Assembly: GCF_022201045.2 (NCBI RefSeq)
Contig: NC_068561.1
Coordinates: 18,168,501 to 18,232,500, forward strand
DNA: 64,000 nt
DNA from: Citrus sinensis
Taxonomy: Eukaryota > Streptophyta > Magnoliopsida > Sapindales > Rutaceae
Reading direction: 5' to 3'
Made by a program: the position numbers and the translations under genes. The notes beneath the pieces are model-generated. The model ran no database searches, had not been told where the DNA came from, and saw only the letters and a list, made by a program, of their open reading frames with translations. Every line of letters starts with the position of its first letter. The first letter of the stretch is position 1. Below are positions 25,807-37,714 of this stretch, piece after piece.

Positions 25807-26551
25807 ATGTTTATATTAAAGGTTTGTGTCAACCATCAATCAGGATCGTTGGTTTCTGATGGTAAGTTTTGATTATTTTTTTTTTTAATTTTTAATTCTT
25901 AACGCGACTTTTGGAACTGGGTATTGAACCCAATTTCAATTTAATTGGATGGGTCTATGATAAGGTCTTATCTTGCTGTTGAATGTTTTAGGGTTTGAAT
26001 TGGGATTGATTTTGGATTTTTGAGCATTTTGCTTTTTCTTCATTCATTGATGGTAAATCAAATGTGGGATTTTAATTTATTTATCTAAAATAAAAAAAAT
26101 GTTACTTTCATTTCTTTCGCTGGTGTTTTTTCAATTGGGTTATGGATTTTGATGACTCTTAATCTCATTAATTAAGTTGTTTGAGGTTCTTGCAGTGATG
26201 TTTTTAATTCAATACGAGCAAATAGGAACCCGATTTTGGGTGGATTAATTATAATTTAAAGGATTAATTATAATTTAAAGAGTTATATTGATAATTTTCT
26301 GATAATTAGCTCAGGAAAGCATTTTGTGTTTACTTCAGATAATGCTCAATTGCATTATTATCTTGAAAATCTAATAGCTTTCTAAGATTGCTTCTTCGAA
26401 CCTGGTTATAATTCTGTCTACAACTTCAGGTTTTCAGTGTAATTGACCCTTGATTAATATTGTCAATTTGAGCTCTTTGCTTATCAAAGTTGCATTTTGG
26501 ATTGTTGCAGATGTTGACCAAGCCGTGTTGCGCTTGACTTCTGCCCCGTAA
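25807..26551 (+). promoter_or_regulatory. Candidate 33-residue uORF spanning the 5'-UTR intron
   Basis: ATG at 25807 runs through the splice junction in frame (GTTTCTGATG joined to ATGTTGACC) to TAA at 26549-26551, about 105 nt before the main start. A second tiny ORF (ATG at 26511, 8 codons) lies inside it in another frame. It would be translated only if the transcript starts before 25807, which the sequence does not show. Confidence 0.45.
25862..26510 (+). other. Probable 5'-UTR intron of the ZIP transporter gene
   Basis: Strong donor TCTGATG|GTAAG at 25861/25862 and acceptor GATTGTTGCAG at 26510, with a T-rich tract between. Removing it joins a short leader exon (from about 25760) to the exon with the start codon. 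Confidence 0.6.
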
Positions 26552-26658
26552 TTGGCTTATGAAGACATTCATTTAGGACAATTTGTACGTCATTTTATTG
26601 GGTATTAGTGAAATTTGTATGATAAGTTCTGCTGAAATAAGTGATCAATTCTACATTG

Positions 26659-29600
26659 ATGTGTACAGAAAGAACAATGCAGTTCAGATTCAAACTGCTT
26701 TTGGTTTTGCTGTTCTCCATAGTGTTGTGTGGATGTGTTGCGGCAGAAACTGAAGGTGGAATTTCACAGAAGATAAGAGCTGCTCCTCACAAAAATGTAG
26801 GAAGAAGTGTTATAGATGGAACTGGTGCTGAGAATGAAATAGATTTTGATAACAGTGGGCTAGGTGAAATGAAAGGCAGTCACAGCAGAGTTTCAGTATC
26901 TACTGTAGCTTTATTTACATTGGCAATGGCTGCTGCTACAGGGTTAGGTGCAATCCCATTCTTCTTTGTGGAGCTTGGTCCTCAATGGGCTGGTATATGC
27001 AATGGAATGGCAGCTGGTGTAATGTTGGCTGCAAGCTTCGATCTCATACAGGAAGGGCAGGAGCATGGTGCAAGCAATTGGGTCGTTATTGGGATCTTAT
27101 CTGGTGGCATTTTCATTTTACTTTGTAAAAAGGTGATGGCTCTGGTCTTTCATTTCTCATTATCAAGTTTGGTTTATTTCATGGTAAAACTGACTTGCTG
27201 CATCTTGGGTTGTTTGTATCCATGTTAATGTAATAATATATCTAACACCATGCATTGTCTCTGGCTTTCAGTTTCTTGAACAATATGGAGAAGTAAGTAT
27301 GTTGGACATAAAAGGTGCAGATGCAGCTAAAGTTGTTCTTGTCATTGGAATAATGACTCTTCATTCATTTGGAGAAGGATCTGGTGTTGGAGTTTCTTTT
27401 GCTGGCTCCAAAGGCTTTTCTCAAGGTCTGTTGGTGACTTTGGCTATAGCTGTGCACAATATTCCTGAGGGTTTAGCTGTGAGTATGATGCTTGCTTCTA
27501 AAGGTGTATCTCCACAAAATGCCATGTTATGGAGTATAATTACATCCTTGCCTCAGGTAATGTATGGTCCCCAGCAATTTCTTGGGCTTTAGGTTGTTTC
27601 TCCATTGTAACAAAAAATGGAAGAAGTTACGAAGTCACTAATTTAAAAGAGGATAAAGTTCCAGAATATTTTACCATGCAGCCTATTGTAGCAGTTCCTT
27701 CATTCATATGTGCCGACGCCTTCAACAAGTTTTTGCCTTTCTGTACTGGCTTTGCTGCTGGGTGTATGATCTGGATGGTTATTGCTGAGGTACTCCCTGA
27801 TGCATTCAAGGTATCTTCCAGTTGTATCTGAACTTCTTAAATTCAAATTTGTTAACCTTATTTCCCAGATTAGAGAGATGATGTTTGCTTTTCCCTGCAT
27901 TTTTATCATAGGAAGCCTCACCAACTCCAGTGGCTTCAGCAGCTACAATTTCTGTAGCTTTTATGGAAGCTCTGAGCACTTTATTCCAGAATCTCAGCCA
28001 TGATTATAAGTGAGTTGTTTTAGAATTTTATTTGGAAAAAAAAATGAATGAACAGATTTAACAATATTGCATTTGCGATTGGTTTAATTATTATTTAGAG
28101 TGGTAGTCTTTAGTGGATATTATTTTTGGATTACAGACTCAAAAGCTTTATGTATGATTTAAGCGCCGCACTCCAGTTTGTTGTCTGAACCTTTTATTTA
28201 TTCTTTAGCTTTGAATTCATGGATTCTTTCACATCTAGTTAATCAGTTGCCCGACTCAATTATTCTCAGGCATCTGCTCCTTGGTCATCAATTATGTTAC
28301 ATATTATAATACAGTTTGATGTTTCACAGTCATTTTACTTTTCTATTTCGTGAACCTCCGTTGATGTCAGTTTACTGGCTTCTTTTCCACAACTGCTGTC
28401 TCGCAGCTCATGGTGCAGAACTGTATCGTGATTTCTAGTTTCTGTCTTTATGCAGTTTATGGATGTACTTCAGTTGTTTAGATATGATAATAAAAAGCTT
28501 GAATGTGAATTTTGGACATCTATTTTTCATCTTTAGTGAAATTGCTTTGATGATATCAGCAACTCTCGCTGAGTGTATTGATTACCCTCACAAGTTGTAG
28601 TGCTATGGCAGGTGTCATATTCAATACAAGATTAGTAGAAATTTTTTTTTTCCTTGTGGCAAGCACTATTAACATCTTTAATGTTACATTCGATCTCTCT
28701 AGGTTTGTTATTGGCTGTAACTCATGAGATTATCATAAAGTTACGTTCTGGAGCTCAGCATGATGATTGATGACTGATCTTTCTAATTTTGTGAAAGTAT
28801 TTCTGCCATAATCAAATTACCTTACCTCCAGACCAATTGTAATTGCATGTCTGTCCTTCATTGGAGGTCTTCTTCTCTTTTGACAGAGTATTTGAATTAT
28901 GATACCTGATCTGAAACACAATTCTGCATCCTGTGGACTCTGTATTACTCTCTTGGTGACCTAATTGTGATTGCATGTCTGTCCTTCACCATCACTAAGA
29001 CGCTAATTTTTACTTTGCAGTTCACAGGATGCTTCTGGATATTTTGTTTCTTTGCTTTTTGGTCTGGGGCCATTGCTCGGTGGCATCGTTCTTCTCGCAT
29101 TTGCTCATGCTTTCAGCCTTCAGCATGCCCTTCTCATGGGTGCAGCCTCAGGCATTGCCTTTGTCCTTGGTGGCTGGCGACCAGTACAGCTACTTCTGTC
29201 TTCAAAGATGGGATTTATACCCCTTGTGTTTCTGCTTGCAGCAGGGGCTGCATTTGTCCATGTATCGAGCTCCAGCATTCTGAAACTTGCAGGCCGTAAA
29301 AAAACTTCATCAGTTAGCTTGCCTACAGTAAACAGTTTTCCAGTGAGTGTTCTTACCCTTCAATCATTTTTATCATGTGGAGCAGTGGCTCTCCATGCGT
29401 TGGCTGAGGGGCTTGCACTAGGAGTGGCTGCACCAAAAGCTTATGGACTCGGTCAGCACATGGTCCTTCCTGTTTCCCTACATGGCCTTCCTCGTGGTGC
29501 AGCTGTGGCAAGCTGCATATATGGGGCAACTGCCAGTTTGCCTGCGTCCCTTGCTGCTGCCGCTTTGATAGGATTCATGGGGCCAACATCTGCTATTGGA

Positions 29601-29834
29601 GCCATACTTGCAGGAATTGACTACAGTGGTCTAGACCATGTCATGGTTTTTGCTTGTGGCGGACTACTCCCGAGTTTTGGAAGAATAGTAAAGAGGGCGG
29701 CAAGTTTGGACACTCGGAAAGGCAGTTGCGGGCTTATTTTCGGAGTTGTATTTGCTACTCTGTGCTTAACATGCACCAAGTTGGTTTGTTTGCACACCCC
29801 CTACTGCAATTCTGCACCTGAGGCTGTCAGATGA
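26659..29834 (+). CDS. ZIP-family metal (zinc) transporter, At3g08650-like
   Basis: Divalent metal transporter of the ZIP family. Exons join in phase: 26659-27132, 27272-27556, 27682-27810, 27912-28009 and 29021-29834, giving 599 residues (593 if the second Met, 26677, is used). An N-terminal signal-like hydrophobic segment (KLLLVLLFSIVLCGC) is followed by a polar loop and about eight or more membrane segments. The metal-site motifs are LHSFGEGSGVG (~188-198) and AVHNIPEGLAV (~218-228). A third HALAEGLALG in the C-terminal half (~453) mirrors the first. The protein matches the Arabidopsis putative zinc transporter At3g08650 as I remember it. The last intron is about 1 kb. Subcellular site and substrate are not shown by sequence; zinc efflux to the cytosol is the family norm. 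Confidence 0.9.
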
Positions 29835-31425
29835 GATGACTCTGGTAAAATCTTAATGACTTTTGGTGAGTTACATTGAGGTGCTGATGTGGAAGTGGAT
29901 AGGTTATGCTTTCAGGATAGGTAGAGCGTACTCATAAAATTTATAAATGGAAGTTATTAGGAGATTCCTTTGTGGTCATCTTATACAAGCCTTTGAATTT
30001 TAACCAAGAGATTCAGACAGCATTTTACATTGAAGTTAAAAGAAATCCCATGACACAGCTTCCTTTTCAGAATCTCCATTGGATATGAATATTACTTTTT
30101 TCTCTTCTGATAGTAAGATTGGTAATTTTTTCATAGTTTATAGAGTTGTCAAGACCTGCTATTCCAATAGCCATAAATTGATTGTGAAGTGAAATGTTAA
30201 ATGTTAGTCCAGCTTCTTGTTGAACTTCCTCGGTATAGGGGCTGTTTGTTAACAAGCAGTAGGTGACAATTGCCATTGCAAATGCGATTTGTTAACTTGG
30301 GTAGGGGCTGTAGGGCGTTCCAAGCTTTACTATTTACGCATATTCTCAGTCGCATTTGGTAATGGCTTCATGGGCCTGTTTGTTTAAGGGCCCGTTCGAT
30401 GTTGCTTGCTTTTGAGTTTGATGTTGCAGTCCACAAGATAAAAAGTGATTTTAAAAAATTAAAAATTAATTTTATATTTAATAATTTTTTTTATAGAAAT
30501 TCTTATTAATAAAATCACTCTTATCTTATATTAAATTTTAAAAAATAGAGAAAGATTAATTTTTTAAAATTTGATTTTGAGAATTACTTTTATACTCTAT
30601 ATAAATATAGAAATTATTATTATTACAAATTATATTGAGATAATAAAATAAAACTAATAATATAAAATTTTAATTTTAATTATCTACACATGATAATATA
30701 GAGAATGTTTTACATACATATTTATTCAAAATTATGAGATTTACCAAAACTTTTTATAACTCATAACACTTTTAAAAATAAATTTTATTAATTAATTCTC
30801 TTTGCTTCAGATTATTTTTACAGTATAATTAACAATAATTATATTAAAAGTGACGACATTACCAGAATATAATTTTTGTTATTCTTCTCTGAATAGAAAG
30901 CTAACGCATTACTTATCATCCTGCCAAAATTACTGCTAATAATCTATATCTTTGCCATTTTAGCAGCATTAATGCAATTGAAATGTGACTTCCGTCCTGT
31001 AGCCAGGCATCCCGACACCCAGAACAAACATGTTTTTGTCTTTCTATCAAGCATGTTAGTTTGGAAATGAACTTCATCCACTCGAATCGAAATATCCATC
31101 TACCGGTTCTTTTCAGAATCGACATCCAGAAACACAAATATGCTCAAATCTTGCTGCTTGCGAGGAAGTGCAAGCCTATAAAACTTGGAACTGAAAATTA
31201 CAAGTAGAATGAAAAATAACGTTCACCAGAGCAAGCATCGGAGTTGGCGAACCCATACAGATGTTAACCCTCAAAACAGCTAAAACTACAAGTACATAAT
31301 TAGACATCCAGGCTATCATCTTGGATTTTTATTGCAACTATATTGATCAAGCATCCAAGTCATGAACGGCCAAGAAAATGGAGAAAATCGGAACATACTC
31401 CAGCTTCAAGAAACTAATTGCTCTC
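29835..31425. other. Intergenic: convergent 3' ends of the ZIP and RER genes, plus a repeat
   Basis: The two genes converge here. The ZIP 3' UTR probably ends before 30.3 kb and the RER 3' UTR starts near 31.15 kb. Between them lies a very AT-rich repeat-like block (30400-30720). No coding feature recognised. Confidence 0.45.
30395..30720. repeat. AT-rich dispersed repeat (MITE-like), related to 49.9-50.5 kb
   Basis: The block with AAAAGTGATTTTAAAAAATTAAAAATTAATTTTA is mirrored, in reverse orientation, near 50400-50465. Both copies also share a GATTTT(G/C)A(G/A)AAT..ACT..TTTATACT core. Ends and target duplication were not found. Confidence 0.35.
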
Positions 31426-32490
31426 CTAGTTTTCATCATTGTGATCCACCAACTTTTGCTTCTCCTCAGCTGATCCAGTTTCCGCTGCAGCAACGGCCTT
31501 GTCTGCACTAACACTCTGCGAACCAGTCATTCTAGCCAATAAAACGAACGACATTCCTCCAAGAACATTGTTCAAGCATCTCAGAACCACCACAGAACTC
31601 TTGAACACCACTTCAGGGGTCGACTTAGCCAGCAAAAACTCGATCCCATTCAACGTCTGGTACCTAAAGTTACTGCTGATCCCCATGTGAAGCGACCAAG
31701 TGAGGGCATTCAAAACCGTCGGTGGAGGCTTATTGGGCGTCTCAAAAGCGGGGTCCATTTTCTTCCTCAACTTGATCAACCCATTAGAGATTGCAGTCCC
31801 CACAAGGCCGGCAGCAAAACCAACTGAAGCAAAAACAAGTCCTTTGAACACAAAAGTCCCCAGTCGATTAGCGAAAGAAAAAGCACCGGGTTCAAACATG
31901 TGACTCGTGGGACAACTAGCAAACAACCCAGGCAAATTCTGGGGCGCCGCAGACAATGTTGGAGCCAACAAATACATAAGAGTAAAATTCATAATGGACC
32001 CAACTACAAGAGTGGAAAAAACGAAATCTAATTCATTGAGACCAAAATTAGGACGAGATGCCATGTCACCAATAACACAAGCAGTAACTCCAACTAACTG
32101 TTCCATCAAAACCTTAAAAGGAAATTGGGGATCAGCGGCAACTCTTGATCTCCACCCATTTAACCAAAGCCCCCAAATCCCAGCATCTTTGGAATTACTA
32201 TTATCCCCATCTCCGCTAAATCCTCCACTCCCATCTCCTCCGCCACCTCCGCCGCCCTTTCCGTGGCCGGTTCCGTAGCTTCCGCCGCCTCCGGTACTCG
32301 AAAGCTCGAATCTTGGAGGTGAAACCTTGCTGTGGAGAATGCGGAGGGAGTGGTTTTGGGAGAACGAAGCAGGATTGTTGGGTAATCTGTAGGGGAAGTT
32401 AGGGCTTTGGCGGGTGAAATTGGGGATTTGAGTGTTGGGAGCCGAAGATGACGCCATCGGATGATAGCGGAGCCGGGCTGCCGTCGCCAT
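31426..32490 (-). CDS. RER3: RETICULATA-RELATED (DUF3411) chloroplast protein
   Basis: Single-exon coding region of 354 residues. The N-terminus is Ser/Pro/Asn-rich without acids, as in a plastid transit peptide. It is followed by a glycine-rich linker (~68-100) and the DUF3411 core (LWLNGWRSRVAADPQFPFKV..., ~110-320) with several hydrophobic segments. A charged tail follows. Family members sit in the plastid envelope, and mutants show reticulate, pale leaves. An in-frame ATG 11 codons upstream (32521-32523) is probably inside a 5'-UTR intron (donor after 32616, acceptor ending at 32505), so I chose MATAARL. The symbol rests on the family plus position next to the At3g08650-like gene; RER2 or RER4 remain possible. 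Confidence 0.88.
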   Translation of the reverse strand: MATAARLRYHPMASSSAPNTQIPNFTRQSPNFPYRLPNNPASFSQNHSLRILHSKVSPPRFELSSTGGGGSYGTGHGKGGGGGGGDGSGGFSGDGDNSNSKDAGIWGLWLNGWRSRVAADPQFPFKVLMEQLVGVTACVIGDMASRPNFGLNELDFVFSTLVVGSIMNFTLMYLLAPTLSAAPQNLPGLFASCPTSHMFEPGAFSFANRLGTFVFKGLVFASVGFAAGLVGTAISNGLIKLRKKMDPAFETPNKPPPTVLNALTWSLHMGISSNFRYQTLNGIEFLLAKSTPEVVFKSSVVVLRCLNNVLGGMSFVLLARMTGSQSVSADKAVAAAETGSAEEKQKLVDHNDEN

Positions 32491-32870
32491 CTTTTTACAA
32501 GAATCTAAGATTCGAATAAACATGATTAATTATTAATATGAAATATATCGATTAAACGAACATATGATATGATCCAAATAGAAATGAAAATAATAGCGTG
32601 AGAATATTAATGTACCTAAATCAGTGGGACAAGGGAGAGATCTGCTGATCTGGTGGCTGCAATTAAAAAGTATCTGCGAGGGAAGACGATACCCGGCGGC
32701 GATTGCAACAAAGAGTTGTCTGGTCAAAAGTATAAATTCGTGTACCTTTCAATATTATTATTTGCAGGGGCTTGCGTTAATTTCTATTTGCAGAGGGATC
32801 TATTTTCACCTAATTGGCTACTGTCACTGTTTCTAATTACTAAAAGATAAACTGGGACTTACTCCAAGTA

Positions 32871-32963
32871 CCGACCTTAGCTCAGTTGGCAGAGCGGAGG
32901 ACTGTAGTGGGTCAAAGCCTGGTAGCCATCCTTAGGTCGCTGGTTCGAATCCGGCAGGTCGGA
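32871..32963 (+). tRNA. tRNA-Tyr (anticodon GTA) with intron
   Basis: Nuclear tRNA-Tyr. CCGACCT pairs with AGGTCGG to form the acceptor stem, the A box is TAGCTCAGTTGGC, and the B box GGTTCGAATCC is intact. The anticodon GTA is at 32904-32906. A 20-nt intron follows position 37 (32908-32927), as plant tRNA-Tyr genes normally have, leaving a 73-nt mature body. A T5 Pol III terminator follows immediately and a CAA motif lies just upstream. Confidence 0.97.
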
Positions 32964-33775
32964 ATTTTTGGGGAAAATTTTGAAGTAGTGGACTGTCTTG
33001 TTGATCGATATTAATTTCGGACCATTTGTATTTCTCTATAAATCTCTCTCATATACCAACTTATTTTTGTTATTCTATCATGTGAGATTAGAGGTAATGT
33101 AGTTTCTTGGTCAGACATTAATTGAGTATTGTAATTAAAAATAACTACCATCAACTTTGTTGGTCCATAAATTCGAGTGTATTTTGAAGAGAATTCCGTC
33201 GATTGCAAAGCTAATTTCTGTTGTGATTTATGAGTGCGACGTATTGATAATGAAGTTGCTTCTAATTTAAACAACTAAATAACAAATATCTTAACTTTTT
33301 ATTATAAAATTCATTTCATTTATTATAGAATTTTGGGATTAACAAGACTATTGTATGAGAGAATCTTAATTGAGTCGTACCACAAACGGAATAAGATTCT
33401 CTCCTGATCTAAACTTTTAATAATCGTTTGTTATGTGTCTTTTAGTGGTAGTGTATGGATAAGATTTAACTTTTTTTTATTTTTTATTTATTAATACTCA
33501 ATTAATAATTAAGTTATTTGCCCAGAACATGAGAGAATTTTAATCCACCACAATAGGGCTCGACCTTAATGATTTTTAAGTGCCGGGTACCAAACAACTA
33601 CTCCCATCTCCTCCTTGGTCATGGTCCAGCAACTTTTAATGTGACCGGTATTTGAATTTAACACATATTTAATTTCTATTCAGCTTTTCAAAATTGGTGG
33701 CCCATGTGGACGAAATTGTTTATTTTTAATATTTAATTAAAGAGGACTACTCATTAATGAGTAGTGCTTCATAAA

Positions 33776-33817
<42 letters not shown>

Positions 33818-34910
33818 TCACATTTACACGCAGGGCGACGATCGCGCACAAATCCCCGAAGGCACCATTAGAGGTAATTTGAAAACTATTGAAGATATTT
33901 GTCGACATTCATGGAGACAATGTTTCAAGATTGACAAGAATATAAGTATAGGACTATAGGGGGAATCAAATTCAGACCAGAACTTGATCACTTAATTCTC
34001 TGAACTAGTTTATCCATCATAATTTTCTGCCGCACTACGCACAAAGATTCAGAGTTCACGATGGCATTACCAACAACCACCACTGAGGGGGGAGACTCCG
34101 CATTCACCTAGATCAAATACGAAATCTTGAGGGAAATAAAAGGGTGTTAGCAGGGTTGTATCATCGCATAACTCCAAGAGTTGCAAGAGGAAAGCATCTC
34201 AACTAAGCATGCAGTCAGGCTAATAAAAGGTATTAAGAACATGCACAAACCCGGCCATTCAGGCCAACGGAGGTTCAATTCAGGCCTAAAAGCTAATAAT
34301 TGTTGCTGCAGTGACACCATGTTCATTTGTGTTGAAGTACATCCCAAATGAGTTAGAATAGGGGAACCAAAAATATCACATTCTCAATCGACCAGTTGAA
34401 GTTTCTAACATACTAGCCATCTTTAAGGAAGCCAAATTCTGCTGCTTTTCCACTGCCTATAAATTATGAGATAAATCTGCAAAAGGTCAAAAGTCAAAAC
34501 ATAGTCCATAGAAAAGAAAACAAAAATTTTCCATATAAAATTGATAAGTAAACCCTCCATATCAAAAACATATGGCCGGTAGCCCGGTACTAACCATCAG
34601 TGCATGATAGCATGGGATTCATGCCTGGGTTTGCCTTCACAACTCGAACATAAAGCAGAGAACCTATCTGTAACAAGGAGATTAAAATTCGAATTCCTTT
34701 GATAAACATTAACAAAGAGGAGAAAAATTAAGCAAACAAAAAGAAAGAAATTTTTGGATTGCAGATTTCGTAAGAAAGCATTGTATCTGAGGTGGGCTTC
34801 AACACGTTTCATTCTTCCATCTTAACCTACAATAAAGTAAATCATGCATTTAAAATCAGTATTACTGTGCATATCTAGCTAAGATTTCATGTTTGAAAAG
34901 ACTAATATGA
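32964..34910. other. Long intergenic region, part 1
   Basis: No gene recognised. It contains a 12-bp perfect inverted repeat GAGAGAATCTTA / TAAGATTCTCTC (33357-33368 and 33392-33403) and an (AT)n tract at 33786-33814. The 34.1-34.8 kb part is less AT-rich and reads like decayed gene sequence but matches nothing I know. Confidence 0.4.
33786..33814. repeat. (AT)n microsatellite
   Basis: About 14 uninterrupted AT units. Confidence 0.95.
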
Positions 34911-35090
34911 CTTGATCGTGAAATATCGATTGCTTGTTGAACCCTGTGAATTGCGTGAAAGTAGGATACTCCAAATTCGTGGATCCAAGAGTTTTATAAA
35001 ACGTTCTTGGTGGAAAAAAATGTGAATGAAAGATCCCACTGAATTGAATTGGGTCCATGAATCTAAGAAATAGTGAGAATTCTTGATCTC
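34911..35090 (-). pseudogene. ycf2: Nuclear insertion of plastid DNA: ycf2 N-terminal fragment
   Basis: The minus strand encodes about 60 residues of the plastid Ycf2 N-terminal region, with recognisable blocks [34 protein letters not shown] and SNRYFTIK. It starts at the [10 protein letters not shown] point of Ycf2 and ends abruptly after TIK. The open frame runs on upstream to 35219 with sequence I cannot place, which may be a second organelle fragment joined to it. There are very few changes from the plastid protein as I recall it, so the transfer looks fairly recent. It has no start or end of its own and is not a functional gene. Confidence 0.8.
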
Positions 35091-35696
35091 TACTTTTCCC
35101 TGCCGAAGAAAGTTTATTAAACTCTCATATTTATACGAATATTGTTTATTTTCATGCAGTAGATGATTCAAACCAAGAAATTGAAATGATGCACTGTCAT
35201 AGAACAGTCCCCAATTCAATGCAGAAGGTTAGCAAGGCAATATCAGATGATTCTTTATTATAAATATTGACATAAGGATGAAGGATGAATCACACCCTCC
35301 TTCACAACTAATGAATACAAAGAATATCTGAATTTGACAAACCTCAAATTTAGATACGTTTCTGTTACAACTTCCTTCATATGCAAGCCCAGGTAAAATT
35401 GCTATTGTAGGCCTTTTAATGTCCACAAAGAATTTTTGTATGTAAAGCAATATATATATATAATCATTCTCAGGTACGGGCGGTTTCATTTTTTTTTAAT
35501 TGCAGATATACTATTAAGCCGTGCAATTCAATAACATTAAAATTTGACTCTATTAAACACCCTGACTTAAAAGCATGTCCGCATATATATATATATATAT
35601 AGTGAAGATATGTGTATGTGGACTGAAATGAAGAATATGGAAAAGTGGAGAGTTGTTGTGCAGATTGACTTCAGTTGATAGGGTCTTTTAGATATT

Positions 35697-36000
35697 ATCT
35701 GTTGACGTGGCATGGATTCGTTATAATCTGTTGTGACGAGCCCAGAATATCAGTATATAACAGAGCTGACGGGTGGTGCCTGAGAGAGAGTCAATTTCGT
35801 CTTCATTTGTTCATCATTATGCATAAAATCTGTTCAATTGTGATCTGTGCATAATCTTCTGTAAATCACTTGCGATTGGGTTAGTTCTTGATCAATAATA
35901 AAGAGCAAACTTTTCCTTCAAATGTCATTGGTCTGTGTCTCTGTTCTGGTTCTGATATTGTTTCTTTGTTCTGGCATTTTTGATTCGATTGTGTTCTTGG
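35697..36000 (+). repeat. Possible solo or truncated copia LTR
   Basis: TGTTGACGTGGCATGG start, a TATA-like AGTATATAACAGAG, a GATCAATAATAAAGAGC polyadenylation-like stretch about 130 bases later, and a T/G-rich end are arranged as in plant copia LTRs. No partner LTR, primer-binding site or target duplication was found. Confidence 0.3.
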
Positions 36001-36056
36001 TGTTTCTACTCATTAAGCTTCATGAGTCTTGTTGAGGTTTAGGCTTAATAGTCTTA

Positions 36057-36091
<35 letters not shown>
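36057..36091. repeat. (AC)n(AT)n microsatellite
   Basis: About nine AC units followed by about eight AT units. Confidence 0.95.
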
Positions 36092-37676
36092 AATATCAAC
36101 AACCAGTCAAAAGGTATTCTATACTCTTATGATTGCTATTTGAAAAGCAGGGAGCCAACTGAAACACACTACACGCCATAATTTCTTCATTCAGTACCAA
36201 CCGTAATTCAAACTAAACCATAGTCAAAGACACCGACAAGGAAGTAGCATTTCCCACATTTTCGTGCTTTTATGGTGAAAATCATGAAAAAGACAGAGAG
36301 AGAAAAAAATAGAAGCCAGGATACCGTGATTTCTCATCTTTCACCGGAAAATATAACGGTAATGCATCTGTATCTGTTGCCATCAAAACAGAGAACGACT
36401 GAGCAGCTTTTTCAATTTTCAGATTCTTTGTCAATATATATATATTTTATTTGATAGGAAACAAAGAAAATTTTATAGAAATTTTAGTTTGTGGACCACT
36501 GGTTCACTTTTGTAATCTTTACTTACTCGTAGAAACTTTAACATACATGATAGACAATTTCATAAAAGATTAATTGTGCTCATCATGGAAGCCAGTATAT
36601 AATCAAAGGAATCAAATTACACCCCACAATCCAGTAAAACCAAAGCTGCCATTTCATACTTTTGCTTTATGAAAGTAAACAGTGAGAATGAAAAGAAAAA
36701 GACAAGGCATCTTTAACAATTACAACATGGGTTTGCTCATTCCTAAACAAGTTGGGATTGGACTCATGTATCCTTTCCTCAAAAATGACTAGTCCGAGGC
36801 TACGTGATACATAAACGGATAAAACTCAAATCTTGTTCCCCCCCCTCTTCTCCTTTTATGCAAACTTGCCTCTCTACATTGCATTTCCATACAAAGGTAT
36901 GATAACTACACTATGCAAGAACAAAAGCAAATGCAGCTGTGATGACTTGCACAAACAAATTGCTATTCTGAATTTCCCCAAACCTTGTCAAAAATTAAAA
37001 TGCACAAAAGAAAATCAAATTGGATGGATACAAAGGAGTAACACCAAATATAACAATTCATTAATGTAAAAAGTGCTTACATCTGCTTTACACTCTACAA
37101 AAATCCCAAGAACAATATCCTCCACATAATGAACGTACTGCTTAAACAAAAGAATTCCTATGTCATAAATTAAAGAGGGCTAGGGGTATATTATCCTAGC
37201 ATCCAGATTGGTGACAAAAACACCGTACGCACCCTTTTTTGGGGATCTTTCAACCCAGTATTTGTTTGGCTTCGGGAGCCTCAGTGGAGTCCTGATATTC
37301 TTTTACCCTTTTTTAGGATCTTACCCTTTTCTGTGGAGTCCCGATATTCTTCACCCCGGAGGCTGACAGAGGAGCAACAAAATTGGCATACGATGTTCTG
37401 TTTCAGCTTTTAATTTTAAATACTGACAAAGGAGTCTTAAAATGTCATTACTCTTTTTGTGCCATGCTTTACTGCGTCCATGCCAAGTTATTTTTCCCCC
37501 TTTCTTCACTGTTTTTATTTTTTATCTTTTGGTTCCTTGCTTTCACTACAAATTTAGGGCGCGATTTGCTATTGTGTTGCAATTGTTGTGTTCGTGAAAT
37601 AAAATGAGAATGAAAATATTATTTTTAAAATTAAAAAATATATTTGGTATCATTTTCAAAAATTATTTGTAGAGAG

Positions 37677-37677
37677 C

Positions 37678-37713
<36 letters not shown>
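37677..37713. repeat. (AAT)n microsatellite
   Basis: About 12 AAT units. Confidence 0.95.

Positions 37714-37714
<1 letters not shown>

Noticed and set aside
31907-32278. 123-codon plus-strand ORF with a Pro-rich end
   Set aside because: It is the antisense shadow of the RER gene; the prolines mirror that protein's glycine-rich linker.
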